DNA from: Blautia sp.
Lineage (GTDB): Bacteria > Bacillota > Clostridia > Lachnospirales > Lachnospiraceae
Assembly (NCBI GenBank): GCA_021772055.1
Contig: JAETNR010000013.1
Span: 1-64,000 of the forward strand
Reading direction: 5' to 3'
Length of the DNA stretch: 64,000 nt
The notes under the pieces: generated by a model
Told to the model about the DNA's origin: nothing
What the model saw: only the letters and a program-made list of their open reading frames with translations
Database searches by the model: none
Part shown: in pieces, positions 37,305 to 46,900 of the stretch
How the letters are laid out: each line of letters begins with the position of its first letter
How positions within the stretch are numbered: the stretch's first letter is position 1
Translations under genes and position numbers: made by a program

Positions 37305-38825
37305 CTAATTCCAGTATTTTTTATCAAACGGGCGATAGGTCAGCGCTTCTCCGATGTGTCGGCTTCCTATGATTTCACATTCCTCCATATCCGCTATAGT
37401 TCTGGCCACTTTAAGAATCCTGTGATAAGTTCTGGCACTTAAGGAAATTTTTTGAAAGGCACATTCTAAAAGCCGTTTCCCTGATTCATCCATTTTACAA
37501 AAGCGCTGAATCTGGCTGCTTTTCATTTCTCCGTTAAACCGGATGCCTTCTTTCCTATAGCGCTGCCGCTGAATCTCATGCACTTTTTCCACACGCTTTC
37601 GTATGTCCACCGATTTTTCACCTGGTTCTCCGCTGCTAAGGTTCGAAAAGCTTACCTGGGGCACATCTGCACACAGATCGATCCGCTCCAGAAGAGGCTG
37701 GCTGATCTTTCCCAGATAATGGGAAACCTCTCCCGCTGTGCAATGGCAAAGATTCATATCCGGATAATGACCGCAGGGACAGGGGTTCATGGCAGCACAC
37801 AGAATAAAACTGGCCGGAAAGTGATAAGTTCCGCAGACTCTGGATATCTGAATGAATTTATCCTCCAGCGGCTGCCGCAAGATTTCCAGGCTCCTTCTGG
37901 AAAACTCCGGCATTTCATCCAGAAACAGCACTCCCCTGTGTGCAAGGGTCACCTCCCCGGGTTTTGGGTTCTTCCCGCCTCCTGCCAGAGCCTGAGGCGA
38001 ACAGGTATGGTGAGGACTTCGAAAAGGGCGCCTGCTGATAAAGGGATGCTCCGGAGGCAAAAACCCTGCAATACTGTAAATCTTCGTCAGCTCCAGTCCT
38101 TCTTCAAAGTCCAGCCTGGGCATGATGGTGGGAATTCTCCTGGCAATCATCGTCTTTCCTGTCCCGGGAGGTCCGATGAGAAGAATGTTGTGAAAGCCGC
38201 TCACTGCGATCTCTACGGCACGGCGCACCCCTTCCTGTCCCCGGATATCGCCAAAATCCACGTCCTGACATTCTTCCGTCACAGGCAGTTCCCCTTTGAT
38301 ATCCTGAAATCTCTGTGGATTTTCCAGATATTCCATCATCTCTTTCAGGTTTTTTACCCCGATTACGGAAATATCTTTCACAAGGCTTCCCTCCCTCAGA
38401 TTTCCAAAGGGAACCATGCAGAACTTGCAGCCCTCCTCCCTGGCTTTGATCACCATAGGCAAAATCCCGGAAATGGGGTAAATCTCTCCGTTTAGGCTGA
38501 CCTCCCCTGCCATCATAATTCCTTTCAGCAGTTCCGGCCGCAGAATTCCTCCCGCAGCCAGAAGCGCTGCGGCAACAGGCATGTCAAATCCCGCCCCTTC
38601 CTTCTTAATATCCGCAGGGACAAAATTTACGGTAATCCGTTTCGGCGGAAGTGCGATGCCGTTATTTTTCAATGCGGTTCTCACCCTGTCCTGCGCCTCC
38701 TTCACCTGCGCTGACGGAAATCCAACCATTGTGAAGGACGGCAGCCCGTCACTTACATCTGCTTCCACCTGAATGGGACATGCATTGATTCCCTGAATTG
38801 TTGCGGTTAATACACTGGCAAACAT
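37305..38825 (-). CDS. yifB: YifB/ComM family Mg-chelatase-like AAA+ ATPase
   Basis: 506 residues from MFASVLTATIQGINA at 38825, with AAAGGAG upstream. An N-terminal Lon-protease-like fold (about 1-165) precedes the AAA+ core: Walker A GPPGTGKTM (about 222), Walker B VLFLDEMPEF, and the chelatase-type CPCGHYPD cysteine cluster near 365-385. ComM, its homologue, is a helicase that helps integrate transforming DNA. It opens the minus-strand run yifB-dprA-topA, and the genes may work together in DNA uptake or repair. Confidence 0.93.
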   Translation of the reverse strand: MFASVLTATIQGINACPIQVEADVSDGLPSFTMVGFPSAQVKEAQDRVRTALKNNGIALPPKRITVNFVPADIKKEGAGFDMPVAAALLAAGGILRPELLKGIMMAGEVSLNGEIYPISGILPMVIKAREEGCKFCMVPFGNLREGSLVKDISVIGVKNLKEMMEYLENPQRFQDIKGELPVTEECQDVDFGDIRGQEGVRRAVEIAVSGFHNILLIGPPGTGKTMIARRIPTIMPRLDFEEGLELTKIYSIAGFLPPEHPFISRRPFRSPHHTCSPQALAGGGKNPKPGEVTLAHRGVLFLDEMPEFSRRSLEILRQPLEDKFIQISRVCGTYHFPASFILCAAMNPCPCGHYPDMNLCHCTAGEVSHYLGKISQPLLERIDLCADVPQVSFSNLSSGEPGEKSVDIRKRVEKVHEIQRQRYRKEGIRFNGEMKSSQIQRFCKMDESGKRLLECAFQKISLSARTYHRILKVARTIADMEECEIIGSRHIGEALTYRPFDKKYWN

Positions 38826-39076
38826 CTCTGCTCCTTTCTGCAGAAATGCCGTACCCCGATTATCCGGCATCCTGTCTTTTCATGAAATTTTGACTTGTTT
38901 TCAAGGGAAAAAATTAAGAAATTTATTACAAAAATCAAGGAAATAAGAGAAATTATCAAACATCTCAGATCAAAAAGGCTCTCTTTCTAGTATAGTCCAT
39001 TATGCTCCAGTTTTCAATAGCAGATTTATGCCTGCCCTATACTTTTTGAAAAATTCAGGAGGATCAAGGAAAAATT

Positions 39077-39292
39077 ATGAAATTTCAAAGAATTCAGGAT
39101 CTGCGTGTAGATTCTGATCTCTCTCAGCGTGAGATCAGTGAGTTCCTGCACATCAGCCAGCGTTCCTATTCCCATTATGAAACAGGGACCAGAGGCATTC
39201 CTGCAGAAATGCTGATTCGCATTGCAGATTATTATCAAATCAGCATTGATTATCTGGTGGGAAGAACAGATCATAAAGAAATGCTGAAATAG
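39077..39292 (+). CDS. small Xre-family HTH regulator
   Basis: 71 residues, essentially one Cro/C1-type helix-turn-helix (LSQREISEFLHISQRSYSHYETGTR, about residues 15-38) with a short tail. The usual Gln of the turn is His in LHISQ. The ATG follows an AGGAGGATCAAGG stretch. It stands alone, divergent from yifB (251-base gap with no other gene seen) and convergent with the YARHG gene. Targets unknown. Confidence 0.88.
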   Translation: MKFQRIQDLRVDSDLSQREISEFLHISQRSYSHYETGTRGIPAEMLIRIADYYQISIDYLVGRTDHKEMLK

Positions 39293-39342
39293 AGGCTTAA
39301 ATAAAAGGCAGCCCCGCCGGGCCGCCTTTTATTTAAGCCTCT
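39291..39342. terminator. 19-bp bidirectional terminator overlapping the HTH stop codon
   Basis: AGAGGCTTAAATAAAAGGC (39291-39309) and its exact complement (39324-39342) enclose a GC-rich loop. The stem begins within the TAG stop of the HTH gene and ends eight bases from the convergent YARHG stop. Confidence 0.88.
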
Positions 39343-39350
39343 ATTTCATT

Positions 39351-40280
39351 TTAATTGCCTTCACTGCGTTTTTTCGTTTCCCACTGAACGATCTTGTCAA
39401 TATTGGCCACCTCGTACTCATTAAAAGTCAATGCCTCCTTCTGGTCAAAATACTCCGGAGCAATGGTCCCATGATACCAGGATTTGCTGTTAAAATAGTC
39501 TGCAATGCGCTTTGTCACAAACTGCCTGCCATGTCTTGCATAAATCTCGTTCTTGGCAAGCTCCAGATCGGCAGAAGAATATCCGGAAAGTTCCTCATCC
39601 GTCAGATACCGGCTGTCGCTGTCCGGGAAAAAATAATCTTCCGGATTCCCTGCTGCAGGGACCTTCGTGGGAGCTGCCTCCGCTGCAGGCTCTTTATACA
39701 CAAATCTGCATTCTCTGCTCATCATGCAGTTCACTGCCGGATATACAGAGGAATTCCCTGCCTTCCCCGTAGTTTCAATCTTTACAAAAAGCCCCCGGTC
39801 ATCAAATATCATACTTCCCTTTGCCTGGTTCCCAAGGGTATCCGTAAACATAAACTGTGCAGCATTCCCTGACACTTCCCCAAGGACATCTGCTTCGCTT
39901 GCCACTGCCCCCTCAGAATCTGTCTGGGAAAATGTAAAAGAAACTGATTTTTCACTCAGGTCATAAACCATAATCGTCACATATTCATTGGTTCCATACC
40001 ATTCTCCCATATAATCCTTTGGATGGAAGGCCGGTATTACTGTTGGAACCGGCGTGGGCGTGGGTGTTGCCGCAGGTTTTAAAGTCGGTGTGGGAGTAAC
40101 CGTAAGAGCCGGCGATGACGTAGGGATCTTTTCCAGCTTTTCGATCACAATCTGCTTCTGTTTTTCTTTTAATTCTCTTTTACGATACCCCGCAAGGAGC
40201 AGTGCCCCGATTCCCACCAGCAGAAAAATAGTAATCAAAACTGCCAGGATGATTCTCAGTATATCTTTCTTCCCGTTCAA
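39351..40280 (-). CDS. membrane-anchored YARHG-domain protein
   Basis: About 309 residues. A membrane segment (about 10-30) is followed by a charged stretch, a Pro/Thr-rich spacer (about 52-85, TPTPTLKPAATPTPTP), a beta-rich middle domain (about 90-210) and a C-terminal YARHG domain (AKNEIYARHGRQFVTK, about 255-290). Such proteins are extracellular in Firmicutes, with no known function. I chose a TTG start at 40280 because GAGGTG lies six bases before it; a GTG three codons earlier is part of that site. Confidence 0.8.
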   Translation of the reverse strand: MNGKKDILRIILAVLITIFLLVGIGALLLAGYRKRELKEKQKQIVIEKLEKIPTSSPALTVTPTPTLKPAATPTPTPVPTVIPAFHPKDYMGEWYGTNEYVTIMVYDLSEKSVSFTFSQTDSEGAVASEADVLGEVSGNAAQFMFTDTLGNQAKGSMIFDDRGLFVKIETTGKAGNSSVYPAVNCMMSRECRFVYKEPAAEAAPTKVPAAGNPEDYFFPDSDSRYLTDEELSGYSSADLELAKNEIYARHGRQFVTKRIADYFNSKSWYHGTIAPEYFDQKEALTFNEYEVANIDKIVQWETKKRSEGN

Positions 40281-40352
40281 ATACGTCACCTCAGTCTATC
40301 AAGCACCCCTCCTGTTTGATCATACCCGCGAATGCAGCCAAAAAGCGCGCCC

Positions 40353-41768
40353 TTACTCTTTTCCGTTCCAGCAGTAGGTACAGAGTTTACAGGGCTTAAT
40401 GCCGATGGATGCTTTCAGATCATCCAGACGATGGTATTTTAAAGTGGTAAAATTCAATTCCTTTCGGATATCCTCCAGCATTTCTTTGTAATTTGTGGAA
40501 TCCGGATTTGCATAATCTGCAAGCACCTCATCGGATACCTGCTCTCCCTCTCTCCTGGCGATAACCCGTCTGGTGATCAGATCCATTTCGGATTTGGAAC
40601 GGGAGAAATTCAAATACTTGCAGCCAAACAGCAACGGCGGGCATGCCGGACGAATATGAACCTCTTTTGCACCATTATGGTACAGAAATTCCGTTGTCTC
40701 ACGAAGCTGTGTTCCCCGCACAATAGAGTCATCGATCATCAGAAGGCTCTTATCCTTGATCAGCTTATGCACAGGAATCAGTTTCATTCTGGCAATCAGG
40801 TTACGCTGACTCTGCTGGGTTGGCATAAAGGAGCGAGGCCAGGTAGGCGTATATTTAATAAACGGCCGTGCAAAAGGAACGCCGGACCGGTTAGCATACC
40901 CGATGGCATGGGCAATGCCGGAATCCGGAACTCCTGCCACAATATCCGGTTTGACCTCCCCAAAGTCACGCTCTGCCAGCATATCTCCGCATTTGTAGCG
41001 CATCTCCTCCACATTCACGCCTTCATAGGTGGATGTTGGATACCCGTAGTATACCCACAGGAAGGAGCAAATACGCATATCCTCCCCCGGTTTCTGAAGA
41101 GTCTCTGCTCCCTCAGGAGTCACAAACACGATCTCTCCCGGCCCTAATTCCTTATAATCCTCATATCCCAGGTTGATATATGCATGGCTTTCAAAAGAAA
41201 CGCAGCATGCATCCTCCTTCTTGCCTACGATCAGAGGGGTTCTGCCCAAACGGTCACGGGCAGCAAAAAGTCCCTTCGGTGTCAAAAGCAGCATGGACAT
41301 GGAGCCCTCGATCATCTCCTGCGCATAGCGGATTCCTTCCGGAATCGAAGCTTTCTGATTGATCAGCGAAGCCACCATTTCCGTGGGATTGACGCTTCCG
41401 CCGCTCATCTCCAGGAAGTGTGTACATCCGTTGTGGAAGGAATGGTCAATCAGCTCGTCCATATTATTTATTTTTCCAACTGTTGTAATTGCAAAATTTC
41501 CCAGGTGTGAGCGTACCAGAAGGGGCTGCGGTTCATTGTCCGAAATGCAGCCGATCCCAAGGCTTCCCACAAGTTCTGCAACATCTCTGTCAAACTTCGT
41601 CCGAAACGGCGAATTTTCAATATTATGAATAGCACGGTCAAAGCCTTTCTCTTTATCATATACGGCCATGCCGCCTCTACGTGTTCCCAGATGGGAATGA
41701 TAATCAATCCCGAAAAATAAGTCTAAAACGCAACTGGACTTTGATGCTACTCCAAAAATTCCACCCAT
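40353..41768 (-). CDS. PurF-like amidophosphoribosyltransferase lacking the glutaminase Cys
   Basis: About 471 residues. The phosphoribosyltransferase half is well kept: the PRPP loop LLMIDDSIVRGTQLRE (about 345-360) and RPFIKYTPTWPRSF. The glutaminase half is degraded. PurF enzymes begin, after processing, with Cys in CGIFG; here the protein begins MGGIFG, so the nucleophile is Gly. HRGQ reads TRRG and the oxyanion-hole HNGN reads TVGK. It cannot use glutamine normally. It may use free ammonia, pair with another subunit, or have a different job. A CKLCTYC motif ends the protein. The start at 41768 has AAGGAG. Its own promoter follows fbp. Confidence 0.82.
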   Translation of the reverse strand: MGGIFGVASKSSCVLDLFFGIDYHSHLGTRRGGMAVYDKEKGFDRAIHNIENSPFRTKFDRDVAELVGSLGIGCISDNEPQPLLVRSHLGNFAITTVGKINNMDELIDHSFHNGCTHFLEMSGGSVNPTEMVASLINQKASIPEGIRYAQEMIEGSMSMLLLTPKGLFAARDRLGRTPLIVGKKEDACCVSFESHAYINLGYEDYKELGPGEIVFVTPEGAETLQKPGEDMRICSFLWVYYGYPTSTYEGVNVEEMRYKCGDMLAERDFGEVKPDIVAGVPDSGIAHAIGYANRSGVPFARPFIKYTPTWPRSFMPTQQSQRNLIARMKLIPVHKLIKDKSLLMIDDSIVRGTQLRETTEFLYHNGAKEVHIRPACPPLLFGCKYLNFSRSKSEMDLITRRVIARREGEQVSDEVLADYANPDSTNYKEMLEDIRKELNFTTLKYHRLDDLKASIGIKPCKLCTYCWNGKE

Positions 41769-41815
41769 ATCCTTTATCTCCTTGTCATTCCTAAAAGTGT
41801 TTATGGTACGCACCC

Positions 41816-41844
41816 ATTATATATAACCAAAAAAAGTCTGTAAA
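41816..41844 (-). promoter_or_regulatory. promoter of the PurF-like gene
   Basis: On the minus strand TTTACA (41839-41844), a 17-bp spacer and TATAAT (41816-41821), in the 85-base gap after fbp. Confidence 0.7.
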
Positions 41845-41853
41845 GTCGTTTTT

Positions 41854-43809
41854 TTATTTTTTCTCTTTGATTATGCCTTTGCGGTATGCGTCAAGAAGCA
41901 GACGCAGTTCCCCAATCCTCTCTTTTAATGCCTTCCCATTGTCCGTATCTCCTACCAGACGGCGCTTAAGCGTATAGCGCACTGCCACACGGTTTGACAC
42001 AATATCGGTTTCTTCAGATACTGCAGCCTCCGCTGAAGTAAATGGCTGATGGGCAGACAGGGTCAGGCCGTAGGAATTATAGATCAGCGTATATCCCGCA
42101 ATGCCGGTTACCTTACGATAGGCCTTGGAAAAGCCGCCGTCAATCACCAGGACCTTGCCGCCGCATTTCACAGGGCTTTCTCCTTCGCTCTGATGGACAG
42201 GTACATGCCCGTTGATAATGTGTCCCTCTTCCGGATCAAGCCCAAACTCCAAAAGCATGGAATTTACCACCTCTTCATTTTCCAGAAGACGGTAATAAGA
42301 ATTCTTCTTTTCTTTATGAGTCTCTTTATCCGCGATGAAATACCGCTCAAAAGTGGTCATTTTGTCTTTTCCAAACAGAGGAGAATTGGGACCTGCCCAG
42401 ATATACCAGAGAATATCCCGGCCCTTCTCCTGCTCCTCATGATCCACCGCGTAAAATGCACGCCGGACATAGGCTTCCAGTGCGTCATAAAGTGCCTTTC
42501 CCTTGTAGGTTTCCCCGTAAATCTGTACTTCCTTGAAACTTCCGTCTTCATTCAGAGGAATGCTTCCGTGAAACAGAAGGTTCCCGTTATAAGTCTTATA
42601 AAGACCGCCTTTATCCAGAAGAAGCCGCATGTGATTCTGCAGTTTTTTACAGTTGCGGAATGCAGAGGACAGACGTTCCATTACGTCCTTCTCTCCCTCT
42701 GTCAACTCATAGGGATTTTTCCAGTCAATGGTGGGGAAACTCTTATCCAGAAGGGGATATTCCCTGCCGTCAGGAAGCGTAACGGTTCCCTTTTCCGGGT
42801 TGATCCTATGGAGAAGACAGCGGTCCTCCAAAAGGAATTCCTTATGCTTCAAAAGAAGAGCCCCTTCCAGCTTAAACTGGATCACGGCAATGGCTTTGTG
42901 CATTTTGCGCCCAAGCTCCTCCTCCATGACATTGTAATAAACCGCCCCTTTCTGCTCAAAGACTTTGCAGGGATCACTTTGATAAGCCTCCATGGCAAAA
43001 GCAGCCAGAGGAAGCATATTGATGCCGTATCCATCCTCCAGAATGTCCAGATTATCATAGCGGATACTGTTTCGGATCACCGTAGCAATGCAGGCAAGCT
43101 GCCCTGCTGCCGCCCCCATCCACACCACATCGTGGTTGCCCCACTGAATATCCAGGGAATGATATTCCATAAGACGATCCATAATAAAATGAGGACCTGG
43201 GCCTCTGTCGTAAATATCCCCAAGAATATGCAGATGATCTACTACCAGCCTCTGAATCAGCTCTGCCAGGGCAATGATGAAATTCTCCGCCCTGCCGATC
43301 TCAATGATCGTATTCACAATGGCATCATAGTAGGCTTCCTTATCCAGAACCTCTGCCTTTTCTGTGATCAGTTCCTCGATCACATAGGCATAATCCGCAG
43401 GCAGTGCCTTACGAACCTTGGACCTTGTGTATTTGGAAGCAGTTGTTTTGCACACTTCGATCAAACGATATAAGGTAATCTTATACCAGTTCTCCATATC
43501 CTCCTCTGTTTTTTTCACCAGCTCCGTTTTTTCCCGGGGATAGTAAATCAAAGTGGCAAGAGAACGTTTGTCGCTGTTGCTTAAGGTGTGGCCGAATACA
43601 TCATCAATTTTCTTCCGCACTGCTCCGGAGCCATTGCGCAGAACGTGGGAAAACGCCTCGTATTCGCCGTGAAGGTCTGACATAAAATGTTCCGTCCCTT
43701 TGGGCAGGTTCAAAATGGACTGAAGATTGATGATTTCCGTAGATGCCTTTCCAATGGTTGGATACAATTCCCCCAGACGCTGTAAATACCGCAGATCCTC
43801 TTTTTTCAT
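41854..43809 (-). CDS. fbp: fructose-1,6-bisphosphatase, class III
   Basis: Gluconeogenic enzyme that removes the C1 phosphate of fructose-1,6-bisphosphate. The 651-residue metallophosphatase-type class found in Firmicutes is unrelated to the short class I enzymes. Motifs: MSDLHGEYEAFSH (about 43-55), LGDIYDRGPGPHFIMDRL and QWGNHDVVWMGAA, the metal-binding Asp/His/Asn set, and NGHVPVHQSEGESP toward the C-terminus. Start with GAGGG upstream. Confidence 0.95.
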   Translation of the reverse strand: MKKEDLRYLQRLGELYPTIGKASTEIINLQSILNLPKGTEHFMSDLHGEYEAFSHVLRNGSGAVRKKIDDVFGHTLSNSDKRSLATLIYYPREKTELVKKTEEDMENWYKITLYRLIEVCKTTASKYTRSKVRKALPADYAYVIEELITEKAEVLDKEAYYDAIVNTIIEIGRAENFIIALAELIQRLVVDHLHILGDIYDRGPGPHFIMDRLMEYHSLDIQWGNHDVVWMGAAAGQLACIATVIRNSIRYDNLDILEDGYGINMLPLAAFAMEAYQSDPCKVFEQKGAVYYNVMEEELGRKMHKAIAVIQFKLEGALLLKHKEFLLEDRCLLHRINPEKGTVTLPDGREYPLLDKSFPTIDWKNPYELTEGEKDVMERLSSAFRNCKKLQNHMRLLLDKGGLYKTYNGNLLFHGSIPLNEDGSFKEVQIYGETYKGKALYDALEAYVRRAFYAVDHEEQEKGRDILWYIWAGPNSPLFGKDKMTTFERYFIADKETHKEKKNSYYRLLENEEVVNSMLLEFGLDPEEGHIINGHVPVHQSEGESPVKCGGKVLVIDGGFSKAYRKVTGIAGYTLIYNSYGLTLSAHQPFTSAEAAVSEETDIVSNRVAVRYTLKRRLVGDTDNGKALKERIGELRLLLDAYRKGIIKEKK

Positions 43810-43877
43810 TGATTTCCCTCTCTCTAAAAAATTCTTACCTATATAATAACATACTTTCCCCGATATTTATGTAAAAT

Positions 43878-43932
43878 CGTAACTATTCAGTAGGTAATAT
43901 CCCGCGAACTGTGAAGGTACTGAACAGTTACG
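43878..43932 (-). terminator. polC terminator overlapping its stop codon
   Basis: CGTAACTATTCAGTA (43878-43892) pairs with 43918-43932 with one mismatch. The TAA stop of polC (43928-43930) lies in the upstream arm. Confidence 0.55.
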
Positions 43933-46900
43933 TAAAATCAAACAAAGACATCTGATTCGACTGGGGAATATCTCCGAACAGGTTCAGGTCGTCCATCAGG
44001 TCAATGACTGTTTTACTTACCTTGGTTCTGTCCCGGAAATCATCCTTTGACAGGAACTTACCCTTTGCCGCTGCCTCCACCACTGCATCTGCAGCTTTCT
44101 CCCCCAGTCCCTCAATGCTGTCAAGGGAAGGCATCAGCTTTCCGTCAATGATCTGGAAGCGGTGTGCTTTGGCTTTGTAAAGATCAATGGGCATAAATTC
44201 CAGTCCCCTTGCATACATTTCCTGCACGATACGCATGTCACGGATGGAATCCTGCTCCTTTTTTGTGGCGGAATCCCCTTTTTTCCGGATCTCCGCAAGG
44301 TAAAACTCCAGGCGTTCACGTCCCATACACATGGTTTCATAAGAAAATGCCGTAGCGCGGATGCTGAAAAATGCCGCATAATACGCAAGGGGCTTAAAGA
44401 CCTTAAACCAGGCAATGCGGTATGCCATCATAACATAAGCAGCCGCATGAGCTTTTGGGAACATGTATTTGATCTTTTTGCAGGACCAGATATACCAGTC
44501 GGGAACATTGTGCTCCACCATAGTGGCCTCCCATTCAGGGCGAAGTCCTTTTCCCTTGCGGACACTTTCCATGATGGTAAATGCAAGGCTGCTTTCCACC
44601 CCCATATGGATGAGATAGATCATAATATCATCTCGTGTACAAATGGCAGTGGAAATGGTAGCCTTTCCTTCCTGGATCAGTGTCTGAGCATTTCCAAGCC
44701 ATACATCCGTACCATGAGCCAGACCGGCGATCCGAACCAGATCCGAGAAATATTTGGGCTTTGTATCAATAAGCATCTGCATGGCAAAGTCCGTTCCGAA
44801 CTCCGGCACGCCAAGGCATCCCAGCTTACAGCCTCCAATATCCTCCGGCCTGATTCCAAGGGCGTCCGTGCTGGCAAAGAGGGACATGACGTCCTTCTGA
44901 TCCAGCGGTACTTCCTTGGCATCCAGCCCTGTCAGATCCTCCAGCATACGGATCATGGTAGGATCATCGTGTCCCAGAATATCCAGTTTGAGAAGGTTTC
45001 CGTCAATGGAATGGTAGTCAAAATGGGTGGTGGTAATATCGCTTGTCTCATCATTTGCAGGGTGCTGCACAGGAGTGAATTTCTCGATCTCCTCACCTTT
45101 GGGGAGTACGATGATTCCTCCTGGGTGCTGCCCTGTGGTACGCCGGACGCCGGTACATCCGGCCACAATGCGGTTGATCTCGCAATAGCGCTTGTGCTGC
45201 CCCCGCTCCTCAAAATAATTTTTCACATAGCCGAAAGCCGTTTTTTCTGCCAGAGTACCGATGGTTCCCGCCTTGAAAGTCTGCCCTTTTCCAAAGATGA
45301 CCTCCGTATACTTATGGGCATTTGCCTGATACTCACCGGAAAAATTCAGGTCAATATCCGGCTCCTTATCTCCTTTAAATCCCAGGAATGTTTCAAAAGG
45401 AATGTCAAATCCTGCCTTGGTCATCTTGGTGCCGCATTTGGGACATATGGCATCCGGCATGTCACAGCCTGCCATTCCGCTGTATTTCTTCACTTCCGGA
45501 GAATCAAAGTCACTGTACTTGCAGTTATCGCAAATATAATGGGGCGGCAGAGGATTTACCTCGGTGATTCCCGCCATAGTAGCTGCCAGGGAAGACCCTA
45601 CGGATCCACGGCTTCCTACCAGATAGCCGTCGTCATTGGATTTCCATACCAGTTTCTGAGCAATAATATACATTACCGCATATCCGTTGGAGATAATGGA
45701 ATGCAGTTCTTTTTCCAGACGTTCCTCCACAATTTTAGGAAGAACCTCCCCATACATCTCATGGGCCTTCCGAAAACAGATATCCTTTAAATCCTGGTCA
45801 GAATTTTCAATGATGGGAGGGTATTTATCCGGATGGATGGGGGATATTTTCTCGATCATATCCGCAATCTTGTTGGTGTTTGTGATCACCACTTCCTCTG
45901 CCTTCTCGCTTCCCAGGTAAGAAAACTCCTCCAGCATCTCCTCTGTTGTGCGAAGATAAAGAGGTGCCTGGTCATCTGCATCGGAAAATCCGTTTCCTGC
46001 CATAATGATCCGCCTGTAAACTTCATCCTGCGGATCCATAAAATGAACGTCACAGGTAGCAACCACCGGTTTTTTAAACTGTTCTCCCAACTTTACGATG
46101 CGTTTATTCAGTGCGATCAGATCCTCATCCGAATTGACCATATCGTTTTTTTCATCCGCGATCATAAAACGGTTGTTCCCAAGAGGCTGGATTTCCAGAT
46201 AATCATAAAAATTCACCAGTCTGGCAATCTCCGTATCCGGTGCATTCCGAAGCAGCGCCTGATAAAGTTCTCCTGCCTCGCAGGCACTTCCGATGATCAG
46301 CCCGTCCTTGTATTTTTCAAACAGGCTTTTGGGCACACGAGGCCTTCTGTGATAGTAGGTCAGGTGAGACTGGCTTACCAGCTTGTAAAGGTTAATTCGC
46401 CCCGTTTCATTTTTTACAAGAATAATGGCATGATAGGTGGGCAGCTTTTTGATGGTGTTTACGGATACGGCTCCCTGGCGATTTAATTCATCCACATCCA
46501 GGATATCCCGCTCAGCAAGCATACTGACAAATTTCACAAAAATGTCCGCCGTACATTCCGCATCGTCCACAGCACGGTGATGATGCTGAAGCCCTACACC
46601 TACTGCCTTTGCCACAGTATCCAGCTTAAAACGATTCAATGCAGGCAGAAGAAATCTTGCCATGCCCACAGTATCCACGTAAGTAAAATCATTGGGAATG
46701 TGAAGGCGGTTACAGTTTTCTATAATGAAGCTCATGTCAAAATCCGCATTATGGGCCACCATCACAGCGCCCTCGCAGAATTTCAAAAACGCAGGCAGCA
46801 CCTCCTCAATAGGCGGCGCATCCATCACCATACTGTCATTAATGCTGGTAAGCTGCTCGATCCGAAAGGGAATCGGCACCTTAGGATTCACAAATGTGGA

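Noticed and set aside
40353-41813. An alternative upstream start restoring a catalytic Cys in the PurF-like protein
   Set aside because: The upstream in-frame codons contain no Cys before the GGIFG motif, and the ATG at 41768 has a strong ribosome binding site.
42049-43473. Plus-strand frame of 474 codons opposite fbp
   Set aside because: The minus strand encodes a complete class III FBPase; no start signal or recognisable motif on the other strand.
44162-45790. Long plus-strand reading frame (542 codons) opposite polC
   Set aside because: The minus strand here encodes clear PolC polymerase motifs; the opposite frame shows no family features and is a codon-bias shadow.
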